Shown piece after piece: positions 22,429 to 36,400 of a DNA stretch of 64,000 bases (positions within the stretch are counted from its first letter, which is position 1; each line of letters opens with the position of its first letter). The DNA comes from Carettochelys insculpta (Eukaryota > Chordata > Testudines > Carettochelyidae), in NCBI RefSeq assembly GCF_033958435.1, contig NC_134141.1:101101001-101165000 (forward strand). Direction: 5' to 3'. Made by a program: the position numbers and the translations under genes. The notes beneath the pieces are model-generated. The model saw only the letters and a list, made by a program, of their open reading frames with translations, was not told the DNA's origin and did no database searches.

Positions 22429-24078
22429 CCCCTCTGATTCTTGCATACAGTACAAGCACACTGTTTTATCACTACTAACTTTGGTATTTAAGGGTGTTCC
22501 ATTGGAGGTGCCCTACCTTGTGAAGGACCGTGTCAACTGGCAAAGAGCATATCCTGGGGGATAAACAAGAATAAGAGCAATGCGTGTCTAGAGAGCAGGA
22601 CTGAATGAAGGAGGAATGTACATGGCATCCTATGACATGGGAAAGCGGTAGCAGCCCTGTTAATTTTTTTTTCACACCCTCCAAAGTCATGGAAGATCAG
22701 CCTTTGGTTTCTATAAACCGGCAAGTTATGTGCTGCTGGTGTGTGTTCAGCTGTTGCCTACTACATGGTAGATACAAAGCTCTCCCATGGAGAATTTCTC
22801 TCTGGACTTAGGGTTGCTTTCTGCGTATGACAAACCCTTCACCACAACTTTTACCTTTGTAGGCTCTTTTCCCAAAATTCACCGCTGGATACCACACACC
22901 TTTAGTACTTATTCTGAACCAAAAATGTACCTGAATTCATTTCAGATTCACTTCAGTTTTCTTCACTGTAGTCTGTAATTAAAAGCATACAATTTACATT
23001 AGGAGTAGCAGCAGACGCTTTACATTTCACATGCTGGGTATATATATTGCTGCCATTTTTCCATGGTCATGGGCAATAACATAAATACCTAAAACACATA
23101 TCAGTATTTAGGCTGCCATTATAAATATTCATGTGTATGTCTTCACTGGCTGTTTTCCCCCCAGTCATTACCAGAAAACAATTTTAAAAGCTCCTGCACC
23201 AATGTATTTTAACAAATCCTGCCAAAAAGAGAAAACAATCTTTAAAAGTTAACTGCTTACCTGCCTAATGTTTCTAAGATTTAATATGCGTAAGATGTAT
23301 CTTAGAAAACTAATGTCTTATTTTCAGTTACAATTAATGAAATGTGGTTGCAGTGATTTGACAGAACCCCTAAATTGAAGACCAAATATTTCTTTGATTC
23401 CTGTTCCTACTCTTTTGGGAAGAGCAAGAAGCCAAATTCTGCCCTCTTTTATACCTACACACCTCTGCTGATTATTTTCTGTTTCTTTTCAAAAGACGAA
23501 TGATTTAAATTTTATGGGTGCAAAGTAGCATAAATAGAAAGAGCACAGTCACTGTATGTGGTTTGAAGTTATGTTTAAGAATCTGATGTATGTCCATATT
23601 TAAATTGCACAAGGGAAATGGTGGCAAACAGCAAGCATTTAGGCAGATTAGATGAAATGCTTGAAAACATACTAGAAGGAATTACTCTGCACTTTCAGGA
23701 AAATGAACAAGTTAGACGTGGGACCCGCAGGATTGCTAGAATTCTCTGAGGCATCACCTGGATGTTTTCTTTCTCATTTATGAGAATGAGTGGCCTGATT
23801 TTTTTGAATGTGCCAAATCTTGCTAATGTTATTGGTAGCCAAAAGTACCCACTACCTTTAAAAAAGTCAGCTCAACATTTTTTTAATGAAGTTCCATATG
23901 CAGTTATGGGGTACTCTGAGAAAGAGGATTTCCACTAACTCCACTGCCATTATCAAGACCACATTCTAGGCCAGTTATCTGTAGAGAAAGGGAATGTTTT
24001 ACATTAGTGTGTAAACTGAACTGAATTGTTACCTGCTATGCATATTGCACTGTACAAGTGCTCAAACTAAGACACTTG
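22429..24078. other. Intergenic, nothing recognised
   Basis: Small frames at 22475-22980 overlap on both strands and lack domains. No repeat structure was recognised. Confidence 0.5.
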
Positions 24079-25632
24079 GGCTACGTCTAAACTACAAGAT
24101 AAATTCAAATTTAAGGCAGTTAGCTCGCTATTATCACGTGACTGTCTTCACTTTAAATATTATTAGCTCAATTTAGGGAGCATTAATATTGAGATTACAA
24201 TACCTTTGTTATCGGATGGGGATAGCATCAAGCTCAAACTCAAAAGTTCGATTAAAGGCCAGTGTGGAAGCCCCACGTCTTAAAATCGAACTTATTAGCC
24301 TGCCGAGGTGTCCCATAGGCAACCCGCAATACCCCTCAGTGCTCCGCTCTGGCCGCTGCTCTCCAGGTGTGCCAGAATTAGGTAACAGGAAGACTGACTT
24401 TCAAAGCAGGAGCAGGACGCCTGTGGCTGTGGGGTCATGTTTGTTTGAGAGCCTGAGAAATGTCTTTCTTGCTTTGCTGCTAGCGCTGTCACCACATCTA
24501 CTCATTACAAATAGTCCCAGCAGGGAGTTCGGTGTCTGTCTTTACACTTGTTAATGTTTTCTGCGCTGCCCAGTGCCAGACACTGCCCTGCCACACCACA
24601 TGGCAGCAATGCTGTTGTGGGGGTCGTGCTTGCATAAGACACTGAGAAACTTCTTCTCAGCAGTTTACATTTGTGTGCAAACCCCCCTCCATCCCCCACA
24701 GGCACCATGCATTCAGGGTCTTTCCCATGCTCGGCCACAACACGTGCATAGCCCACGACCCAATAAAAGGAGGTGCCTGCTGTTTGATGCTGACTATGCT
24801 GCCAGGCAGCACCATGTCCTTCCTTACATGCATTTAGGGCTTCAAGAGCGGGAAAGAATTTTGGAGACTTGCAGCCACCGGGGGAAGTCTCCCCCAGCAA
24901 CTAAGATATTCGGAGGCTTGGAGCCGCCAGGGGGACATCTCCCTCAGCACCTAAGATACTCGGGGGCTTGCTGCTGCAAGAGGGACATCTCCCCCAGCAG
25001 CTAAGATAGTTGGGGGGCACCACAACTGGTTCCTCACTGAATCCTTCCCCCCCAACACCCGTAGAAAGGGAACAGTTTGATATTTCACTGCCATCCCTGT
25101 GTTGGCAATGTCTGTGTAGTGAAGAGGGAAGACAAATCTTTTTTCCTAGACGTTTCTATCCTCTTTCTTCTAACTTTAAGAATATAGTCAGGATCCCTGG
25201 GTTATTTTTCAGGGATTGGATGCACTCACGGGAGGGGAGACAGTCAGTGGATGGCCATTTGAAAATTCAACTACAGAAGAAAAAGATTTCTGTAAACTTC
25301 TTTGCCATCTCTGTGGATGCTCTACTCTTCCTTCCTTCCAGTGAGAAAAATGGATATTTGCTTACCACACGAGAGGAATGAGGAAAATGCAATGTGGGAA
25401 GTTGATGTCCAAGACCAGCGAGCATACCCAGAACGCTACAGGAACGAGGGAACTGTGGGATAGGTTTCCACAATGCACTACTGCAACAGTCAATGTTTGC
25501 CAGTTGAGTGTAGCAGCAATAAGTCAAGGAGCATTTGGGGAGGTGAGGAGAGTCAAAATTGAATTTACAAATTCCAGAATTCCAAAATCAATATTAATAA
25601 ATTTGAATTTATCTCATAGTGTAGACGCAGCC
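24079..25632. mobile_element. 1.55-kb non-autonomous DNA transposon
   Basis: Long inverted ends: left ggctacgtctaaactac then agataaattcaaattta; right (reverse complement) ggctgcgtctacactatgag then ataaattcaaattta. Flanking triplets are ttg and ttt. The ends resemble the Harbinger-type termini elsewhere in the window. The interior has open frames up to 143 aa but none shows transposase or Myb-like motifs. It is probably an internally rearranged derivative that captured unrelated sequence. Confidence 0.65.
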
Positions 25633-25689
25633 TTTTTTTTTCCCCCCTAATTTAGTGACTGAAGCAAGTAATGCCACAGGTTGTGTGTG

Positions 25690-26810
25690 TGGTTGGTATT
25701 GTTTTATTGTTCAATAATACTGATTAAAATATTTACACTCCTACTTTTAAATCCACAGTTTAGCATTCATACCTATGGCTTTAATTCTTTTTAGCACAAG
25801 ATCCTTATGTCAAGTGTCAGAAAAAAACTTAATTTCAAAACAAACTTGATATATCATACACACATTTTCTGTTTTAAATGCACTCATTTTTACTACAAAG
25901 TGGTAAGATGGTACAATTTTTCAGCCGCTTCATTTACCATGGATTCAGCTGAATTTTTTCCTATAGTAATTGCCCTTTCAACAATCATCACAACATGTAG
26001 TTTGCTCCATTCTCCCCCTCCATCTAAATTTAAAGCAAGAGTTGGCAGCTGACAATTATAAGCAAAAATATAAAGCGCTATAGCATTATCGACATGGATT
26101 TTTACTGTACTAGCTTCTTAAAAATTCTAGGAGCTTTGTGGAAGTTTAGTTAATTCTGAAAAGGCACAATACTTTCTGCATCCCATGAACTATAGTGACA
26201 ACCTCTGTCCCCTTCAATCTGGCATTTTCAAACAAGGCTGAAAGAAGGAGGGTCAGGTTTGAAAAAAGTATACTGAGAATTGCTGCTCCTGTAAGGAAGT
26301 GTGGCTGGATGACAAACACCCGTGTTTCCTAAGTGGGTCACTCAACTGTCCTTCAGTATTCACACATACATTAGAAATACCCTAGCATTTCTCTCTCTCT
26401 CTCTCTCACACACACCCATACACACCCCCGCCCAGACTTCCTCTGCAGGTGTATCTCCAGGGCTTGCAAATGTTGAGGGAAGTCTCTCAGTGACAACAAC
26501 AGCACAAACGTAGGGCACGGTATAATAATGAGAGTCTACTGACAGCCAATTATTCAATTTCTCATAAAGCTGATGACCTCTGAGATAGTTTTGGCTCCAT
26601 GGCATTACATGAAAGGGGAAAAGTTCTTTTTAAAGTACAATAAAATTATTTTAATTGTATATGAAATATCCTACATTTGGTCCATCTGTCTGGTTTCCTA
26701 AGGGCAGCAATGCAGGAAAACTGACCACTGTTGGTACAAAAATCTAAGTAGAAATTAACAAAAATAATTTGGTATTTCATCCTTAAACCTTCACAGTGCA
26801 GTCATTTGTC
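25690..26810 (-). other. ZNF131: ZNF131 3' UTR and candidate poly(A) signals
   Basis: Sequence immediately downstream of the ZNF131 stop. On the minus strand ATTAAA occurs at 26655-26650, ATTAAA at 25795-25790 and AATAAA at 25708-25703. The last is the canonical hexamer and would give a UTR of about 1.1 kb. Which is used cannot be decided from sequence alone. Confidence 0.5.
26390..26428. repeat. (CT)n(CA)n microsatellite
   Basis: An uninterrupted ctctct tract merges into cacaca/cccata repeats, within the likely ZNF131 3' UTR. Confidence 0.9.
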
Positions 26811-27479
26811 CTAAGAATCCACTTGCTCATCCTGTGTGTCCACTATTTTTTGAATTTTTAAATCTTCAGCTTGTTCATGATCTTCTTTAACTGTCTCCAC
26901 ATCACCTATTTCACCAGTTTCACTTTCTTCTAGCTCTCCCTGATTAATGTTTTCAGACTCCACTTGTTCTAGATCTGTTTCATCTATAAGTTCTGCCTGT
27001 ACTTCTTCCATTTGTATCTGATTTACATGTTCAACATGTAGCTCCTCCACGTGTACATCAGCACCTGGTTCAGTCTGAATGTGTTCCACTTCTACATAAC
27101 TAATCTGTACTTGTTCTTGTAGATCATCCATCTGTGCGCCTTTCAGTTGATTATCTTGAATCAGATCCTGATGCACCTGTTCCACAGTTACTTGTGCTGG
27201 ATCTACTTGTACCTGAATTACTGGTAGCACATGGACTTGCTCCACTTGTTCTATAATAGTCATTGATGTTACTGGTTCAGTTTCCATGGCTTCCACTGGA
27301 AGAATTTCATCTGTCACTATTCGTTCTGAAACGTTATGAATGTCTTTGAGATGCCTTCTTAGTTCACTGCCTTGCATAAACCACAAATCACATAAGGTAC
27401 AATGGTTGGGTTTGTCACCTGTGTGTATTACCAAGTGATCTTTAAATTGATCCCAGCTGTTAAATACACTATTACATAC
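26811..27479 (-). CDS. ZNF131: ZNF131 coding exon 6 (terminal)
   Basis: Encodes residues 398-619 and the stop. It starts after acceptor TTGTTTCAG with VCNSVFNSWDQF, the second half of finger 5. Finger 6 follows (HCTLCDLWFMQGSELRRHL), then the acidic Val/Gln/Glu-rich tail ending IVDTQDEQVDS. The apparent upstream Met in this frame (27491) lies in the intron and is not used. Confidence 0.95.
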   Translation of the reverse strand, partial: VCNSVFNSWDQFKDHLVIHTGDKPNHCTLCDLWFMQGSELRRHLKDIHNVSERIVTDEILPVEAMETEPVTSMTIIEQVEQVHVLPVIQVQVDPAQVTVEQVHQDLIQDNQLKGAQMDDLQEQVQISYVEVEHIQTEPGADVHVEELHVEHVNQIQMEEVQAELIDETDLEQVESENINQGELEESETGEIGDVETVKEDHEQAEDLKIQKIVDTQDEQVDS

Positions 27480-30400
27480 CTGAAACAACAAGATGTAGTA
27501 TGTTAAACAATGTTAACAAAAATGTGAGAAAGCAAAATACATGGTATATTCTGGATCAGGGTTTCACACTGTTGCTATGTAGTTTCTTGCTCCTTCTGTG
27601 GTCCTCCCACAGGTTGGTGGGAGCCCCTGCTAACTGCAGGGACGAAAAGGGGAACCCAGCATAAAAGGTTGACTCACTCCTGGCAAAAGCAATCTTAATT
27701 CTTGCATTTCCTAATTTCTGACTGCCTTTCACGTGTAGTATAAATGGGTAACTAAAACCTTTGAACATATTTAACAGCAGTTTTACCTATACTACATACA
27801 TAACATATGCAGTCATTGTAAGTTTGTGACACAGTTAAGACTTAGCAAATAGTGAATCCGTAAACTGTGTGTTTAAAGAGGACAGCAGCAAAACAGAAAG
27901 GATGGCAACAAAAGGCCTTGTTTGATTAATCAGGGCCTTGATATCTCTGCCTCTTCTTCAGCAAAAGGATAACATTTAGCCTGCTTTATAACAGTTGTTA
28001 ATAGCCAGGATGTTTGGAAATACAACACATATATTTATTTAGGTAGGCATGTTACAGAATGTTAAATCTAATCAAAGAAATTCTAGAAGTTTTTTAGCTT
28101 CTGCCTCTCAAGGATTTAAAAAAAAAAAAAAATCAAGCAGACAAACCTCAAAAAAAATTTTTTTTTTTTAGGAAGAAATCTAATTGTCTAGGGAATGTAG
28201 GGTGCATTAGAAGCTATAAATCTAGGTTGTAAAGTGAGCCTACACCAACTCACCTCTTTTTTTAACAATACAGTGTTTTTAAACGCACACACAGAGCTCA
28301 AGAAACAGCCTTGGTTAAACTGATTTCTTTCATAAACACACTAAAGTCTCCACTCCTTAAACCTGGAGAACAGGTAGAGTGGGAAGTGTGGGTTTTTTGT
28401 TTTTTTTTTGGTAAAACACTGAATATTTCCAAATCATCATTCCAGTTAAAGATGGAAACATTTGTTGTTTCTTAAAATGTCACAAGTATTTTCAAAATTC
28501 TGTATCTCAGTGAAACTTTTCATTCAATAATTGCCTTACATCATTGTTATACAAACAGTTTTATATAGAAATATATATATGTTTTACAAAGAAATAATAT
28601 AAATGTAATAAGAAACCATTAGTACACAAACAAACCCTCACTTAATGCAGAAGAAGAAAATAATTGTTTGAAAAATCGTAGGGTCAAATTCAAGTTCAAG
28701 ATATTCTAAAATTTAATTTTAAAAGCCTGTTTTGAGAACCAAAAACTCATTTACAAAGGACAGAAGTGTTTGGACATTTTGAAAACGGAATTTCAGTTCC
28801 TGGCTAACTCTTAAAAACATGAAAGAATCTCTGCAAAAATGGACTGAAAGAAAATTAAGATTAAGACTAAATTTTAAAAAGTTATTTGACTCTTTTCCAC
28901 CACAAAAAGATGAACGCAATTAAAGAAACTCTATATTCAGGAGCTGAATATGTCACTTCAGCCATTGCTGAAGGCATCAAGCCAATTGAAAGGTGACAGC
29001 CAACCAACATTGAATCTAAAAAAGCCCCAAAAGAGAATGTTCTACTCTCATTTTGCCAAAACAGGAAGAGGAGCATGCCAAAGGGCTCCCAACACTTTGA
29101 AGGGAGCAGCCCTCGTGCCCCTCCTTGGCTACCCTATTCAAAATACAGCACAGTACTCCACAAAGTAACCTGCCACACACAGGCACGAAAACCAGAGAAG
29201 ATTCAAAGAGGTAACCAACACAAGGAGAACTTCCTCACGACATCAGCATGGATTGGTGAGAGGAAGTTAATTAAGACACTGTCAGAGAATTTAATGTACA
29301 TTTTTTGGGATGATTTTGTTGGAATAATAAAATGCTGTTATAATTGAAATACCAGCAGTGCTTCATTACTCAAGTGGTTACAGGAGATAAAACAGTGGGA
29401 TTCAATCATGTTTCAGATTTTTAATATTTATAATTGGCTTGTTTTAATACAACTCCTTAAATGGCTTATGCTAAGTAACAGATTTAATTTTTTTTATTTC
29501 ATAGAACATCATTAGGATTGCTTACATTTCCAACCATGAACTGGGTAATTATTTATTAATAATAAAAAAGGCCATCTGTCCCAAAATATTTTTTGTCTAT
29601 CTAAAGATAAGCAAATGAGTGGATTCAAAATAGTTGTGGGAAAAACATATTTGGGTCTTAATTTGCCCAAAGGCATCCTCCACCACCCCAAAAGTGTTTT
29701 ACTCCCAAGGGCATAATCTCTGTTAAGAGCTCTCAACATGCAGTACACATTGTAATGGAAGTAACCACTTCATCATCAATGTTTGGTCATGAGAGTTCAT
29801 GTTTTTCCTTTCTTTAATAATAAGCCATGGTTAATAGGTATGATGTGTTGTCCTGTTCTTAATAATGGTGTCCACTACATTACGGGAGCCACGCACTGGC
29901 GCTGGCAGTAAGAAAAACAGTTAGTAAGCTTTCAACTACCATTTCTTACTTCTCTGTACTATACAATGTTTGCAATTTTAAAAAAAAAAAAATTGCTTGG
30001 CACCCAACCATTTAAGTTATCGCTCCCTTGCCCAAGACTCTCTCCACCTGTTGCTTCCATTACATACCTGACATTCATACAGCTTCTTTCTTCCCTTTTT
30101 AGCTCCAGCACCAGACTGACAGGCTGTTAAATGACATTTAAGAGTGCTATTTCTAGCAAAACGTTCATGGCAATTTGGACATTCAAAAGGTTTTTCACCT
30201 GTTAAGACAGAGAAGCATTTACAGAGGTTTAGGAAAACAAGTCAATTTTACGAGAGCTGGACTTTTTTGTGTATATATATTTAACAAAATCTAATCTCTT
30301 TTACTAAAATCTAACATGAAGATTTGGATAGAAATCTTTAAAAGATATATGAAATGGTCACTGGGATTGTTCTAAAAGAAACAGCCATTTCATCCAATAT

Positions 30401-33400
30401 ATTTTTATATAAATCAACAGGGCAAAAAAAAAATGGTTGAGTATATTAATTTGTCCACAGCTGAGAGTTATGACTTTGATATAATGGATAACTACATTCA
30501 AAATGGAATCTTTAGTTTCATGAAAAACTCATTTTTGATAAGAGCTTGGGTAAATTCAAGTATTACCTTGATTTGATGTGATGAAATACGACTGGAATCA
30601 ACAACTATACAGAGCTCTGCATTACTCATTCATATCCAGTTTACCATACAGACATAAACATCATGTACCACAAATTATAAAGACTCTATTTTGTTTTAGA
30701 GTTGCATGAAGTCAGTATAAGACCTCCTAAAAATTGGTTGAAAACTCCCAGGAAAGATCTAGGTGCTGTCATGGGCAGTTCATTGAGTGACATCTCTCAA
30801 TATGCAGCCACAATCAGAAAATAAGACTATAAGATACACTGAAAAAGCAGCAAAGACCATACGGTGCAGGGTGGGAGAACAACTACAGCAACAAATCCCA
30901 CAATGGGTCATCCTGACCTTCAATGCTGCAAATAGTTAGGTCTGCTCATTTCCACATACAGCAGAAACAATCCAGTGAAAAGCAGTGAATAAAATCATAA
31001 TTAGAGACTTGCACAGCAGGAGAGATTGAAAAGACAGCTGTTATTTAACATGAAAAGGATAAAAATTAGAGAAGCTAGGACTGAGGTGTGTTAGAGAACA
31101 TCAATCTCAGTGAAGGTAAAAATCAGGAATTCCTATTTGTCTCTCTCATCATACAGCAGTGAAATTATATGCATGCAATGAAGTTAAAAAGTAAAAAAAA
31201 ATAAAATAAAAATCAGAAGATATTTTCTGAAACTGGATAGATATTCACCCATGAAACTTGCTGACAAAAGCTACTTTTTCAATGGTTAACTGTCAATCTG
31301 GAAGGATGTAGCCACTGGGGTCCTGTAAGAATCTATCCTGAGCCTGGTTCTATTCACTATTTTCATTCGCAACTTGGATAGTAGTGTAGAGGGTACATAT
31401 ATAAAATATGCGGATGACACCAAGCTGAGAGGGCTTGCTAGCACTTTGGTTCCACATTAGAATTCCAAATGACCCTGACAAAAGAATTGGTATGAAATTA
31501 ACAAAATGAATTTCAGTAAAGAAGAGTGCAAACTACTCCACGTGGAATTTAAAAATCAAATGTACAAACACAAACTGGAGAATAACTCATTAGCAGCAGT
31601 ACTGCTAAAAGGGACCTGGGATTCATGGTGGCATACAAATTGAATATGAGCCAACATTGTGATGCAGTTGTGAAAAAAGACTAATATTCTGGGGTGTAGT
31701 AATAGGAGAGTCGTACCTAAGAAATGGGAAGTAACTGTTCCACTCTACTCAGCACTGGTGAGGCCTCATCTGGAGTAGTGTGTCCAATTCTGGGTACCAC
31801 CCTTTAGGAAAGATGTGGACATATCGGAGAGAACCCAGAGGAGAGCAACAAAAATTATAAACATTTTAGAACGGAGAGGCTAAAATAACTGAGCATGTTG
31901 AGACTTGAGAACTTGATAATAGTCTTCAAATAAGTTGACAGCTGTTATACAGAGCAGTGTTTCTCAACCCTTCTGATATCAAAGACCAACTTGCTGCCTT
32001 CCTAACTGTGTCAGGGAAATCACATGAACTGATGCTGGTCCATGGACTAACTGGTCATTGAGAAACACCAATATAGAGGACAGTGATCTATTATTCTTGT
32101 CATGTCTTTAGTGGACCTGGAGAAGTAATGGGCTTTCTCTGCAGCAAGAGAGATTTAGGAAAGATATTAGTAAAAATAGTCTAACTAACTATGAGGATAA
32201 TTCTGGAATAGGCCTCCAAGGTAGGGTTTGGAATCTTTATCATAGGAAGGTTTTAAGAACAGGTTAGGCCAACACCCGTCAGAGATGGTTTTGGTTTACC
32301 TGCTCCTGCCTCAGTGCTGGAAGATGAACTAGATTAATGTTTTCAAATATTGTCACTGCGTGTGGCCACCAAAAGCTTTACCTGTGGCCACAGCCTTGTG
32401 GGAAATGACTGACTGGGGCAGGGGGAAGAAGCAGCCACTCCCTCAGGGCAGACGGCAGAGGTTGTGCCCTCTCCAGTCTAAAGGCACAAACTCTGGAGGA
32501 GCAGGCAGCTGACAAGTTCCCCACTTTCTGGGGAGTATGGAGTTAAGCTTCATCCCTGGGGTGGGCAGGCAGGAGGCAACAGCCAGGCTTCAGGTTGCAG
32601 CTGCACAGCCTTGGGTCCCAGACTCCATTCCCCAGTGAGACATCAGTGGACTCCAACCCCGGGCTTTCCCCCATCTTACCTGTCCCCCAGTCTTCTGTCT
32701 CCAGCCTTTTGCTGTGCAGGGGCAGACACTGTCCCCTGACCACAGGGGTTTAGGTTTACCCTTTACCTGAAATCCAGCTATGGGGGATTTTGGGTCAACC
32801 CTGGGACCTAGTCACAAAGCTTCAGGCTCAGAACTCATAATCTGGCCACAAGACTTCAGGACCTTTGGCCTTGGCCCTAGGCTCAGCCTCAGCCCCTGAC
32901 TCCAGCCCCACAGAAGCAGATACTTGCAGCAGGCTCATCCCCTCACCGGCCTGGCACCTGTTTCTTCCCCCATCCATCTCTGTAGTGTCCCATCCTCCAA
33001 TGCCTCACAATCCACCTCCCACATCCAGGGCTTAATTTGTCCCCATCTTGCGGGGGCCAAGTAAGCCTGCTATGAAACATTATATTTGTATGCTAATATC
33101 ATTTTTCACAACAGACTTAGAAGCTTGCTAGGAGGCTTTGAAAAGTGATATTAACAAACTTTTCACAGCAGCAGACGTACTAGCTAGCAAGTGTGAAAAT
33201 AATAAGCAACCGAAAAAGCAACAAACAAAAAACAAAGCCCCGTATTTGTTTCTATTCTGCTTAGATCCAATAAAGAACAGACACACGTGTACATTATTGT
33301 AATTAATGAATCTGCCAAAAAAAAAAACCTATATAAATAAATTACACTGATTTGTACATGTATATGTTTATATTTGTTTTTCTTAAAATTAGTGAAGTAC

Positions 33401-36400
33401 TTTAGGAAGAATTGTTAGAGTGGCCACTAGAGTTTTGGGGGCCAAACTCAGACCACCAAAATTTTGTTGTGAGAACCCCTGAACTAGATCTCCTGTCAAG
33501 ATCCCTTGCAACTCTGTGTATCTATGGTTCCATAATAAATGAAATACGTTATTCAGTAAAATTCCAAAGAGGATGAGAAATTTACACTACAACAGCTTTT
33601 GCAGTTCCTCCAGAGAGAACTGAAATTAAAATGGCTCTTAGTCATTTGGTGAAACGTTCAAAACCACCTAAGTTACTTAGGAGTGCAAGTCCCAATGAGT
33701 GTCCAAGTCACATTGGAAAATGGGATTAAGAATCACAGCAAAAATACCTAAATGTTAAATAGTAAAATCTTAATGTTCATAGAAAATTAAAATCAACCGT
33801 TGGAACCTATTCACCATTAACGTACAATAGATGTTGGAGCCCAGGATCTTCAACATTAAGACAAGTATGGCAGTGGACAGAAAGAGTTAGGTTCATTAAC
33901 TTTAGCATAAATAGTTTTTTATGAAAAAGAACTGGATACCCCAGAGAAGAAATGAATTGACCCCAAGAGTCTGCACATTATTCCCTTCTGCCCAAAGAGT
34001 GATATGCATTGTAAGGGATCTGTTGAAGGGCCAAGATAATCTATGCCGTGTGCCAACACTGCCCCGGGGCCTTGCGTTTCCCACAGTCCCCTGCCAGCAA
34101 AGCGTCCCTGGGCTTAGCAGAAGCAATGTCAGGAGCACATGTGGTAAAGAAGAATAAATTCCAAATGGAGACCAACACTAAAATTAAATCAGGCCAACCA
34201 TCTGTTTAAACTTCATCTGTAATCCAATCTGAATCCAGGATGTACCTACATATGTGCCCAGAGCACCATTCAATAAGTGTGCGGTTTCATTCTATTATAG
34301 CCGAAGTTCTTTAATGGTCTTCAAGTATATTCTTATGTAGAGCACATTTTTACTGCAATCTCAAGACGACATCATGGACAACTGTGACAAAATCTCACGC
34401 CCTCCGACCCACCCAAAGTGTTTGAAACTTGTTTGTCAAGTGAAGCCAGAACAGCTCTCTTGCTCATTGCTGCTATCAGGAATTCACAGCTTAGGCAACA
34501 AGTTAACATGATCCCCAGGGATGAAAATCTCAGTAATAAAAAGTGTCATATTTAGGGAAATTTGGCCAATCTGTCATTTCTTTCTGTTGGCTCATCTAAT
34601 ATATACACTTCAGTCCTATCCAGACTGAGCTTCAGCAAATCAGCTCTTCTTCAAAGGCAGCTGATAGATTTGAGTCAATACTTGATCTCCGTTCATTGCC
34701 AGGATGAAACTGACCCAAGCAAGTAGCTCTACACATTCACTTCTTGTTTGTTTAAGATTAAAAAATACAAAAGAATACATATATAACCAGTAAGTTACTA
34801 TACTTGTATATAAACTAAGTCTAGATAGTGGAAAGTTGTTAGTGAATCCACTTATTTTAGATTTCTCATGAACATACCTGACACATTTTGTAAAGTAGGA
34901 TTTTTTGGAATATTATAGTTATCACCAATTGTCATCTTACCCAAGTCTGATAGAGTACTTCTTGTGAATTACGACTACAGTACAGATTCACTACTTAAGA
35001 AGAAACAGAAACTGGATTATTGTACTTTAAAAATCTAATATTTCTTATAGTATCATTAGCTGTCTCCACCAGCATGAATATAATCTATTTCCCAAAAGAG
35101 GAAATTCTAAAATCAGTGAAAGCTCTGTTTGCAAATGGCTTGCAAACCCACTGAGCAAGCAAAATAGGTCAGCTTTTTGTAAATCTCCAGGACCTTTTCT
35201 TTGCCTTTAATATTTCCTACTTGTGTGCATTATCTTTCTTTCCTCCCCTTATCTTTTCTTATCCTACCCAATTATTATTATGAAATTTTATATATAAACA
35301 TCTTTTAGAAAGCTATAGTGCATAAATACAGGATATGAATAGGCTCCTTTAAAATTTGTTAGTTTTTTCAAATAGCCCAAATCCTAAAAATAAGTAACCC
35401 CAAAAAGTTCTTTTCAATCCTATTTGCACTCTCATTTGTTACTCAAGTGAATAATATTGATGAGAAGGAGAGTCTCAATCAGTTTTTCAGTTAAAAATCA
35501 GGCCCCACTGCTGAGTCACTGAGGTATATACTTCATGAATGGGAGTGGGAATTGCAGGTGTTCAGTCTTTCTGTCAGGTGACCCCAATGTTTCGCAAGAT
35601 CATGCTTAGACAAATACAATGAATTCATTGCTCTCAGCCACAAAAGCTACATTTTTCAGCCAAATAAATAATTAGTGTCCTTATTTGAGCTACACTGATT
35701 CATCCCTACAACACATAAATACATTGCTTTAATTCAGCCCACTTAAAAAAGTCTATTCCATTGCAATTTATGATGGGCAACTGAAATGTCATTTTCTCTT
35801 TATCATCACAAATCAGGATAAAAGGGGAGATGAGTATATGGATCCTTTTTCCTGGAGTGGTGATTTACTAGGACAATTTAGTTAGTAGATAGCACTACTT
35901 TACAGGATTAAGCTAAACAAAAACACTATGGTTCAGAGCTACACATCACACATTCTGGAAACCTGACAAAGTGTGAAGTATAATGGCTGACCTTACAACT
36001 TAAGCTAGAAAGGAAAAGCTTTCCCCATTATTAATTTGCATGCAGTTATTTGCACTAAATTGGAAATTGTTAATTTGTAGCAACCAAAGTGAATGTCACT
36101 TCATTAAATATGATATTACCTTGTCATTGTTAATACACAAAATTACTAGTTTTAAATACTTAGGTGAGAAAATGACATTTTCTGCTTCAAAATCAGTTTT
36201 TACTCTATATGCCACACTGTCCTCTCTAAATACTATGCTTGAAATCAATGAGAGTTTTTTCCGCTGATCTCAAGGGATAAAAGTGGAGTGATACAATCTA
36301 GTTGAGGCCAACACACACCCAGATCTAACTACTTTTACTTTTTTCCATTCCAACCTTGCTTTCCTTCTATTAATTATTCACTAATGTGAAATAATTCATA

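Larger units (their letters stand above)
31281..33536 (+). mobile_element. CR1 LINE 3' part, interrupted by two hATs
   Basis: The + strand has the CR1 reverse-transcriptase C-terminal region with a YADDTKL-type motif (tatgcggatgacaccaagc), then the 3' region and a terminus near 33530 (ctctgtgtatctatggttcc). It is 5'-truncated and frameshifted. The sequence resumes after a hAT at 31955-32070 and again after one at 32334-33480. It lies inside the ZNF131 intron in the opposite orientation to the gene. Confidence 0.85.
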
